Below, in pieces: positions 58,182-64,000 of a stretch of 64,000 bases of DNA (position 1 is its first letter; each line of letters opens with the position of its first letter). The stretch covers positions 124,001-188,000 of the forward strand of contig NZ_SIHX01000005.1 of assembly GCF_004320525.1 (NCBI RefSeq). Reading direction: 5' to 3'. The stretch comes from Arthrobacter sp. S39 (GTDB lineage: Bacteria > Actinomycetota > Actinomycetes > Actinomycetales > Micrococcaceae). Position numbers and translations under genes: made by a program. The notes under the pieces are model-generated. The model saw only the letters and a program-made list of their open reading frames with translations, had not been told where the DNA came from and ran no database searches.

Positions 58182-60492
58182 CCCGACGCCGGAAGCTGGA
58201 TCCGCCCGCCACCGCATCATCGTGATGGGCGTTTCCGGCTGCGGGAAAACCACCATCGGCGACCTGGTGGCCCGCGAACTGGGCGTGCCGTTCCTCGACG
58301 GCGACTCCCTCCACCCGCTGGAAAACGTCGCCAAAATGGCAGCCGGGACGCCGCTGACGGACGAGGACCGCTGGCCCTGGCTCGCCACGGTGGGCAGCGA
58401 ACTCGCAGCTGCCAAGGACGGCCTGGTTCTGGCCTGCTCGGCCCTGCGCCGCAGCTACCGCGACGCCATCCGCGCCCAGGCGCCGGACACCGTGTTCCTG
58501 CACCTGCACGGCAGCAAAGACGTCCTTAAAGCACGGACGGAAGGCCGCTCCGGGCACTTCATGCCGCCGGCGCTGCTGGAATCCCAGCTGGCCACCCTCG
58601 AACCGCTCGAGGCCGATGAACCCGGCGTTGTGGTGGACATCGCCGCTCCAGTGGACCAGGTGGTGGCCGAGGCGTTGGCCGGCATCGCGGCTGCGGTGAC
58701 TGCCGCCGTCGGAAGTCCCACCGCCGGTGCCGCCGGCACCCCAGGGCGCCAGTTCGACGTCGACCTCCAGGCCGCGCCGTTCAACCTCGACGGCGATGCC
58801 GTGGCGTGGGTGGAGTCCACGCTCGCAGGGATGAGCCTTGAGGAAAAGATCGGGCAGCTGTTCATCAACCACAACAACGATTACTCCCCGGAGTACATTG
58901 ACGGCGTCCTGGACAACTTCCACGTGGGCGGCATGCGCTACCGGCCGGGACCTTCGGTGGCGGTGCAGGAACACATCCGGTACGCGCAGGCCAGGAGCCG
59001 CATCCCGCTGCTCGTGGCTTCCAACCCGGAAATGGGGGGAGCCGGAAGCTGCGACGACGGAACGTTTGTGTCGACGCACCTTCAGGCCGGCTCGCACCCG
59101 GACAAGTCCATCGCCAAGCAGATGGGCCAGGTGGCCGGGGTGGAAACCGCGGCGCTGGGCTGCAACTGGGCGTTCGCGCCGATCGTGGACATCCACTACA
59201 ACTGGCGGAACACGGTGATCTCCACCCGGTCCTTCGGCAACACGCCCGAGATCGTGGTGGAGCGCGCCAAGGAGTACTTCGGCGGCATCAGCGAGTCGCC
59301 CACCGTCTGCGCCATAAAGCACTTCCCGGGCGACGGCGTGGACGAACGCGACCAGCACGTGGTCACCTCCTACAACACGCTCGGCTACGAGGAGTGGAAC
59401 CGGACCTACGGGCACGTGTACCGCGAGATGATCAGGCACGGCGTGCAGTCCATCATGATCGGGCACATCGGGGCGCCGGAACTGTCCCGGCATTTCCGCC
59501 CCGGCCTCGCGGACGCGGACATCCTGCCCGCCACGCTGTCCCCGGAACTGCTCCAGGACCTGCTCCGAGGTGAGCTTGGCTTCAACGGGCTGATCCTGAC
59601 CGACGCCTCGCAGATGGTGGGCCTGACCCAGGCGATGAAACGCAAGGACCTGGTGCCGGCCACCATCGCCGCCGGCTGCGACATGTTCCTGTTCTTCCGC
59701 AACCCCGCCGAGGACTTCGGGTACATGCTGGACGGCTACAAGTCCGGCGTCTTCACCGAGCGGCGCCTGCATGACGCCCTGCGTCGAATCCTTGCCCTGA
59801 AGGCAAGCCTGGGGCTGCACGTGAAGCCGGTTGCGGAGCTGGTTCCGCCGGTGGAGGCCCTTGCCGTGATCGGCTCCGAAGGCCACCGCGCCATCGCCGC
59901 GGAGATTGCGGACAAGACTGTCACCCTGGTCAAGGACACTGCGAACAACCTGCCTATCCGGCCGGAGACGCACCAGCGGATCCGGCTGTACGGGATCTCC
60001 GGCGGTTCGGACTTCACCCGTGCCGACCCGCTGGCCTACCTGGACACCGTCAAGGAGGAGCTGGAAGACGCCGGCTTCGAGGTGCACGTGTTCAAAACCG
60101 CGGACCAGCGTGCGGCGGCAGGGGAGACCGGCGTGAACTTCATGTCGGTCATCTCCGAGGAAGCCACCGGCGACTATGCGGACAAGTACGACGCCGCGTT
60201 TGTGTTCGCCAACGTGAAAGGGTTCGCGCAGGAGGCTGCCATCCGGATCAAGTGGTCCACCCCGATGGCAGCGGAGATCCCCTGGTACGTCACCGAGGTT
60301 CCCACCGTGTTCGTCTCGCTCAACCAGCCCAACCACCTGATTGACGTGCCGATGGTGAAGACCGCCATCAACGCCCATGCCGGGTCACGGGAGGCCATCC
60401 GCGCCACGATCCAAAAGATCATGGGCAAGTCGGAGTTCCAGGGAACGTTCAACGACAACGTCTTCTGCGACTCCTTCGACACCCGGCTGTAG
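58171..60492 (+). CDS. Gluconokinase-GH3 glycosidase fusion protein
   Basis: 773 residues in one uninterrupted frame with two unrelated enzymes. Residues about 12-165 are a complete GntK-type kinase: P-loop GVSGCGKTT at 20-28, [34 protein letters not shown], and [20 protein letters not shown]. An Ala/Gly/Thr/Pro-rich linker covers about 170-190. From about 195 to the end is a GH3 enzyme: [20 protein letters not shown], a NagZ-like KHFPGDG at 383-389 with the Asp394-x-His396 acid/base pair, and nucleophile Asp478 in LILTDAS. No frameshift or internal ribosome-binding site is evident. It starts 11 bp inside manD. A beta-glycosidase linked to sugar-acid phosphorylation would release and trap a glycone, but the substrate is unknown. 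Confidence 0.88.
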   Translation: MTGNPTPEAGSARHRIIVMGVSGCGKTTIGDLVARELGVPFLDGDSLHPLENVAKMAAGTPLTDEDRWPWLATVGSELAAAKDGLVLACSALRRSYRDAIRAQAPDTVFLHLHGSKDVLKARTEGRSGHFMPPALLESQLATLEPLEADEPGVVVDIAAPVDQVVAEALAGIAAAVTAAVGSPTAGAAGTPGRQFDVDLQAAPFNLDGDAVAWVESTLAGMSLEEKIGQLFINHNNDYSPEYIDGVLDNFHVGGMRYRPGPSVAVQEHIRYAQARSRIPLLVASNPEMGGAGSCDDGTFVSTHLQAGSHPDKSIAKQMGQVAGVETAALGCNWAFAPIVDIHYNWRNTVISTRSFGNTPEIVVERAKEYFGGISESPTVCAIKHFPGDGVDERDQHVVTSYNTLGYEEWNRTYGHVYREMIRHGVQSIMIGHIGAPELSRHFRPGLADADILPATLSPELLQDLLRGELGFNGLILTDASQMVGLTQAMKRKDLVPATIAAGCDMFLFFRNPAEDFGYMLDGYKSGVFTERRLHDALRRILALKASLGLHVKPVAELVPPVEALAVIGSEGHRAIAAEIADKTVTLVKDTANNLPIRPETHQRIRLYGISGGSDFTRADPLAYLDTVKEELEDAGFEVHVFKTADQRAAAGETGVNFMSVISEEATGDYADKYDAAFVFANVKGFAQEAAIRIKWSTPMAAEIPWYVTEVPTVFVSLNQPNHLIDVPMVKTAINAHAGSREAIRATIQKIMGKSEFQGTFNDNVFCDSFDTRL

Positions 60493-60556
60493 CGTTCCCG
60501 CTGCGGGCCCCGGCCGGAACACGCACCCGGCTTCGCCCGCCGCTAAACTGGAGACC

Positions 60557-61129
60557 ATGACTTCCCCTCTTGATGCCACTGCCGCACGTGCCCGCCTTCT
60601 TGAGCTGATCAAGGAGCTCGCCGTCGTCCGCGGCAAGGTGATCCTGTCCAGCGGAGCGGAGGCCGATTACTACATCGACCTGCGCCGCATCACCCTCCAC
60701 CACGAGGCGTCCAAGCTCGTGGGCCAGGTCATGCTGGCGCTGGCGGACGACGCCGGGATCGACTTTGAGTGCGCCGGCGGTCTCACCATGGGTGCCGACC
60801 CCGTGGGTACCGCCGTGATGCACTCCGCTGTTGACGCCGGCCGGACCGTGGACGCCTTTGTGGTCCGGAAGGCGCAGAAGTCCTACGGCATGGGCCGCCA
60901 GGTCGAAGGCCCGTCCGTCGACGGCCGGAAGGTGCTGGTCCTCGAGGACACCTCCACTACCGGTGGCTCTGCGCTCACCGCTGTTGAGGGCGTCCGCAAG
61001 GCCGGCGGCAACGTGGTGGCCGTGGCCGTCATCGTGGACCGCGACACCGGCGCCAAGGAAAAAATTGAAGCCGAGACCGGGGTGCCCTACCTCTTCGCGT
61101 TCGGCAAGGACGAACTGGGCCTCTCCTAG
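60557..61129 (+). CDS. pyrE: Orotate phosphoribosyltransferase
   Basis: 190 residues from ATG 60557; the frame upstream is open but runs back into the fusion gene. It joins orotate and PRPP to OMP in pyrimidine synthesis. Marks are VVRGKVILSSGAEADYYIDL, ECAGGLTMGADPVGTAVMHS and the PRPP-binding loop VLVLEDTSTTGGSALTAVEG. KAQKSYGMGRQVEG carries the flexible-loop Lys/Arg. It stands alone among catabolic genes, as pyrE does in many actinobacteria, and is followed by a 14-bp hairpin. Confidence 0.95.
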   Translation: MTSPLDATAARARLLELIKELAVVRGKVILSSGAEADYYIDLRRITLHHEASKLVGQVMLALADDAGIDFECAGGLTMGADPVGTAVMHSAVDAGRTVDAFVVRKAQKSYGMGRQVEGPSVDGRKVLVLEDTSTTGGSALTAVEGVRKAGGNVVAVAVIVDRDTGAKEKIEAETGVPYLFAFGKDELGLS

Positions 61130-61136
61130 TCCGGCA

Positions 61137-61170
61137 CCAGCCGGCACCGGCGTAATCCGGTGCCGGTTGG
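61137..61170 (+). terminator. Terminator-like hairpin after pyrE
   Basis: Arms 61137-61150 (CCAGCCGGCACCGG) and 61157-61170 pair over 14 bp with one G-U, loop 6 nt. It begins 7 bp after the stop codon. No T-run follows. Confidence 0.7.
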
Positions 61171-61233
61171 ACTGACGCAGGGGAGCGTCCTAGTATTTGC
61201 TCAACCTCTTCTGCAGCTATTGGAGAACGCGCC

Positions 61234-61992
61234 ATGCTCCCACCGGAACTCCCTTTGAACACCACCGAGCAGGTCCAGAACCTCATCCTGGACAGCGCGG
61301 ACTTTGAGCAGTTCCTCAACGAGCTGGCCCGGTTCTCGGCCCACCAGGTGGCAGGCGACGGCGACGACGCCCTGTGCGGCATTACCCTCCTCCGGGACCG
61401 GAAAGCCGCCACCATCGGCTGGAGCAGCGATTCCGCCCGTGAAGTGGACGAAATCCAGTACTCACTGTCCCAAGGCCCGTGCCTGACCGCCGCCGAGGAG
61501 GAACGCGAAGTCAACGTCCCGGACCTCTTTGAAGAGGACCGTTGGGGTCCGGACTACGCCAACGCCGTCGCGTCCCACGGACTGCGTTCGGTGCTTTCCC
61601 TCCCGTTCAACCTCCAGGGGGAAGCGAAAGCGGCCCTGAACCTCTACTCGGATGTGCCGCGGAAATTCGACGAACGTGCCGCGGCTAAAGCCCGGGGCTA
61701 CACGCGGGAAATCTCGCAGGCACTGAGGTTGGCTGTCAGGTTTTCACTGCATACCGACAGCGCCGCCAACCTGCGTGCCACCCTGGAGTCCCGCACCATC
61801 ATCGACATCGCCGTGGGCATCGTGATGGCACAAAATCGCTGCAGCCAGGATGCGGCAGTCCAGATCCTGACGGATGCGTCGAGTAACAGCAACACCAAGC
61901 TGCGGGATATCGCAAAGTCACTGGTGGATTCCGTCGGTGGGGCAGGCACCCGAACGCATTACCAGGAGCCCGGCAAAGCCCACGCGGGCTAA
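61234..61992 (+). CDS. GAF-ANTAR domain regulator
   Basis: 252 residues. The GAF domain (about 15-165) includes HQVAGDGDDALCGITLLRD, EVDEIQYSLSQGPCLTAAEE, ADLFEE-type loop and GLRSVLSLPFNLQGEAKAAL. The ANTAR domain follows (about 180-240): ESRTIIDIAVGIVMAQNRCS, QDAAVQILTDASSNSNTKLR and DIAKSLVDSV. ANTAR domains bind RNA hairpins and act as transcription antiterminators. This arrangement is common in Actinobacteria, where GAF may sense a small molecule or redox state. The target RNA is not evident. It lies 105 bp after pyrE and 90 bp before a STAS-like gene. Confidence 0.9.
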   Translation: MLPPELPLNTTEQVQNLILDSADFEQFLNELARFSAHQVAGDGDDALCGITLLRDRKAATIGWSSDSAREVDEIQYSLSQGPCLTAAEEEREVNVPDLFEEDRWGPDYANAVASHGLRSVLSLPFNLQGEAKAALNLYSDVPRKFDERAAAKARGYTREISQALRLAVRFSLHTDSAANLRATLESRTIIDIAVGIVMAQNRCSQDAAVQILTDASSNSNTKLRDIAKSLVDSVGGAGTRTHYQEPGKAHAG

Positions 61993-62082
61993 ACAACTTC
62001 TGCGGCTTGTGCCGGGCTGGTCCGGAGGATACGCTTGCCGAGGTTGAGCCGTCGGCCATAGACACCCTTATTTGGAGTACCT

Positions 62083-62688
62083 ATGGACCGCAAATTGCAC
62101 GCCCTCGCTACGCGTGACGTTCTCACGGACACTGTCCGGATTGATATCCGTGGCAGCCTCACTGGGGAAACCCGCCCGGCACTTGTGAACCTGGTCCGAC
62201 GTGTTCGGGCCCTGGGCATTCCCTCCCACATCCACGTTGACCTCTCCCGGGCTGCTTACGTTGAATCGGCGGCGCTGGCGGGCCTCCGCAACGATCTCAA
62301 CGCCATCGACGGAGCCACCCTTCCCGGTATGGCCGGAAGCGGCGTATCACTGGTTCTGACCCCGCGCAGCGATGCGGCCCCGCCGGAAGCCGGCGTCAAC
62401 GGGCTGTCGCTGGCCATCACCGATGAGCTCGCGGACACTTTCGCTGACGGCGCCGAAGGGGACGCCCATGCACCCCTTGACCCGATGTTCGGGCGTCCCT
62501 TGGCAGAATACTCCGACGACGAACTCCTCACGGCCAGCGATTCGATCTTTGCGCTGCTCGATGAGCCCGAAGCGTTCGCCGGCTCGGACCTGTTGGCACG
62601 GTACAACGAGATCGGCCAGGAGCTTGCGCGCCGAAACCCGATGGGCGGCCTGTACGACCCCGCCCGGGAGGGCCTGGCTGCCAGCTGA
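62083..62688 (+). CDS. STAS-like domain protein
   Basis: 201 residues. The N-terminal 100 residues resemble a STAS domain: VRIDIRGSLTGETRPALVNL, then HIHVDLSRAAYVESAALAGL at the helix that holds the phospho-serine in anti-sigma factor antagonists (here Glu-Ser). The rest is an acidic linker and a helix-rich tail (LAEYSDDELLTASDSIFALL, SDLLARYNEIGQELARRN). It could tune a stress sigma factor or a GAF-type sensor. The match is moderate, and the function is open. It follows the GAF-ANTAR gene on the same strand. Confidence 0.65.
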   Translation: MDRKLHALATRDVLTDTVRIDIRGSLTGETRPALVNLVRRVRALGIPSHIHVDLSRAAYVESAALAGLRNDLNAIDGATLPGMAGSGVSLVLTPRSDAAPPEAGVNGLSLAITDELADTFADGAEGDAHAPLDPMFGRPLAEYSDDELLTASDSIFALLDEPEAFAGSDLLARYNEIGQELARRNPMGGLYDPAREGLAAS

Positions 62689-62748
62689 CACGGCCCGGTC
62701 CTGCCAGGGGGTTGCAGCAGGGGCTTCCGCTGTGCGTACGGTAGACAC

Positions 62749-63798
62749 GTGCCGTACAGGGGGGAAACAGATCCGCAGGGACAGCCTGAACAGCCGGGAA
62801 TTGACCATGCCCGGCTGCTGGCCGACGCTGCAGCCCTCCGGCAGTTCTCCCGCCGGGGCTTCCTCTGGGGAACAGGAGCGTCCGCCCTGCTGGCCGGGGA
62901 TATGCTCGTCACCCGCCGCGTCCAGTCGGAGCGGCGGGTCAACAGGATCCTTGAAGTCCGGGACGACTTCGCCGATGCGTACTACCCCGATGCCAGCTGG
63001 TTCCTGTTTCCGGGCTACAAAACCAGCTGGGAAGAAGCGCAGTGGATCCTGAACGCCCTGCGCGGAGCGCTGAACAAGCGCGCCCGGCTGGCCGCCGTCG
63101 GCTATTCCAACCAGGGGCTGGACATCGATGAACTGGTGATCGCCGTGATTGAGCATGTGCGGGCGAACAAGCTCACCAAATTGTTCTTCTATGGCCACAG
63201 CTTTGGCGGCATGGTGGCCACGCAGGTCGCCGCCCGCCTCCGCGAACTCCACGGCGTGGAAGTGGCGTTCATCCTGCTCGATTCCAGCCCGTACAGCAAG
63301 CACGACGTACTGGACCAGAGCTGGTTCGACGGCGTGGTGTTCCTCTACGAGCGCGGTTTCCGTGTCCCGTCCGTGCTGCGCGGCGGGTACGAACTGGGGG
63401 AGCGGGTGATCCACAAGGACGAGCGGACCTGGCGCCAGATCCTGGACCAGACCCTGGAGCAGCTGTCCCCGATCGCCCCCTCCAGTGTGCTCGTGCAGTC
63501 GGAGTCCGCCTACATTTACCACTTCGACGGGCTCCGGTTCGTGGAGAAGCTTGGCGGCACGAAGATGGCGTTCATCGGCAACCCGCGGGACCAGACGGTG
63601 CAGTACCAGACTGCCCTGGAGGCGTGGGAGGTTGCCTACAGTTCCAATATCGTGTCAACAAACCTGCAAACGGAGGGCGCCCGGCCGGCACACGCCAGTC
63701 CGGGCTGGAACCCCACCGTTTACCGGCCCATCGTGGACCAGCTGATGAACGAGTTCTTCCCCCTTCCCGGCGGGGGATCGCGGGTGACTGTTTTCTAA
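62749..63798 (+). CDS. Alpha/beta hydrolase with Tat-like signal
   Basis: 349 residues from GTG 62749. After a polar 30-residue start comes a twin-arginine motif FSRRGFLWGTGASALLAGDM, so Tat export is probable. The fold has FLFPGYKTSWEEAQWI, GYSNQGLDIDELVIAVIEHV and the nucleophile elbow FYGHSFGGMVA with Ser151. A helical cap region follows (KHDVLDQSWFDGVVFLYERG). No lipid- or plant-polymer-binding domain is visible. It could act on an ester or lactone outside the cell. The start codon is weakly supported, and a later start would remove part of the Tat signal. Confidence 0.75.
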   Translation: MPYRGETDPQGQPEQPGIDHARLLADAAALRQFSRRGFLWGTGASALLAGDMLVTRRVQSERRVNRILEVRDDFADAYYPDASWFLFPGYKTSWEEAQWILNALRGALNKRARLAAVGYSNQGLDIDELVIAVIEHVRANKLTKLFFYGHSFGGMVATQVAARLRELHGVEVAFILLDSSPYSKHDVLDQSWFDGVVFLYERGFRVPSVLRGGYELGERVIHKDERTWRQILDQTLEQLSPIAPSSVLVQSESAYIYHFDGLRFVEKLGGTKMAFIGNPRDQTVQYQTALEAWEVAYSSNIVSTNLQTEGARPAHASPGWNPTVYRPIVDQLMNEFFPLPGGGSRVTVF

Positions 63799-63807
63799 GC
63801 CTGTGTC

Positions 63808-64000
63808 CTAGATCTGGCTTTTCAGGTCCGCGACGGAGTTGAGCACCTGGTTGGGCCGGAACGGGTAAGAGGCAATCTCTTCACGCTGCGTGATGCCGCT
63901 CAGTACCAGGACCGTATGCAGGCCAGCCTCCATGCCCGCGATGATGTCCGTGTCCATCCGGTCACCGATCATGGCAGTGGTTTCCGAATGTGCGTCGATC
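63808..64000 (-). CDS. HAD-IIA (NagD-like) phosphatase, 3' part only
   Basis: The frame is open to the right edge; only the last 63 codons are in the window, so the start is outside. The visible C-terminus reads AMIGDRMDTDIIAGMEAGL, which is HAD motif IV (GDRMDTDI) of the NagD subfamily, then HTVLVLSGITQREEIASYPF and a stop at 63808. This region binds the catalytic magnesium of sugar-phosphate phosphatases. It is convergent with the Tat-exported hydrolase, 9 bp apart. Confidence 0.85.
   Translation of the reverse strand, partial: IDAHSETTAMIGDRMDTDIIAGMEAGLHTVLVLSGITQREEIASYPFRPNQVLNSVADLKSQI

Noticed and set aside
58690..58790. Treating the kinase-GH3 junction as a hidden gene boundary
   Set aside because: No stop codon, no Shine-Dalgarno sequence with a suitable start, and the linker frame is continuous; the nearest ATG (58831) would cut into the GH3 domain. 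Kept as a fusion but flagged for resequencing.
58093..60378. Antisense open frame of 761 codons opposite the kinase-GH3 fusion
   Set aside because: The plus-strand product has intact catalytic motifs of two enzymes; the antisense product has no recognisable domain and no ribosome-binding site that makes sense.
1..64000. CRISPR arrays, tRNA or rRNA genes, insertion sequences, prophage or attachment sites
   Set aside because: Looked for and not seen: no regularly spaced repeats, no cloverleaf-like sequence with CCA end, no transposase, integrase or phage gene.

Overview
The window reads as a chromosomal segment of a high-GC Gram-positive bacterium, most likely a soil actinobacterium of the family Micrococcaceae (Arthrobacter/Pseudarthrobacter type). 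This rests on the strong G/C preference at third codon positions, frequent GTG/TTG starts, four-base ATGA/GTGA overlaps inside operons, carbohydrate importers without their own ATPase, and the gene content. I see no rRNA, tRNA, insertion sequence, phage gene or CRISPR array. The first gene (5' end) and the last gene (NagD-like phosphatase) are cut by the window edges.

Layout. 1-9.35 kb: a Dpp/Opp-type ABC importer operon ending in a GH32 beta-fructosidase, followed by a secreted GH68 levansucrase. 9.5-11.7 kb: a five-gene, translationally coupled Asp23/Gls24 envelope-stress operon. 11.7-18.4 kb: a GH13 alpha-glucosidase divergent from a CUT1 sugar importer, with a LacI regulator. 18.4-20.2 kb: an unrecognised protein and exonuclease III. 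20.5-29.1 kb: a valine/branched-acid degradation operon (mmsA, 3-hydroxyisobutyryl-CoA hydrolase, mmsB, enoyl-CoA hydratase), a DedA protein, and a MarR/acyl-CoA synthetase/acyl-CoA dehydrogenase group. 29.2 kb: a cold-shock protein. 29.6-38.1 kb: a uronate/aldarate locus, with a CUT1 importer, glucarate dehydratase, an unnamed TIM-barrel-like protein and a zinc dehydrogenase on the minus strand, and uronate dehydrogenase plus an IclR regulator divergent from it. 38.1-41.6 kb: a NarL-type two-component system divergent from a secreted HbpS/GlcG-like haem-binding protein and an ankyrin lipoprotein. 41.6-46.3 kb: thiolase and 3-oxoacid CoA-transferase genes with an IclR regulator, then a quinone oxidoreductase. 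46.3-47.5 kb: a DUF5655 protein and NAD synthetase. 47.6-60.5 kb: a second sugar-acid locus, with two paralogous LacI regulators, two Gfo/Idh/MocA dehydrogenases, two TIM-barrel isomerases, glucuronate isomerase, fructuronate reductase, mannonate dehydratase and a gluconokinase-GH3 fusion. 60.5-64 kb: pyrE, a GAF-ANTAR protein, a STAS-like protein, a Tat-exported alpha/beta hydrolase and the partial phosphatase.

The theme is plant-carbohydrate catabolism: sucrose/fructans, alpha-glucosides, and uronic acids by two parallel routes (oxidative through glucarate, and isomerase through fructuronate and mannonate). Regulatory logic is unusually legible: near-identical LacI-type palindromes lie upstream of levansucrase and between the alpha-glucosidase and its transporter; TGGCAAYCGGTTGWCA sites lie at the uronate locus; twin TCCACNNTATGGA sites flank an IclR gene; and a perfect 16-bp palindrome separates the acyl-CoA genes. 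The most unusual items are the gluconokinase-GH3 fusion with a NagZ-like signature, the Dpp-type transporter coupled to a beta-fructosidase, the HbpS-like/two-component/ankyrin group, and the paired dehydrogenase/isomerase cluster.
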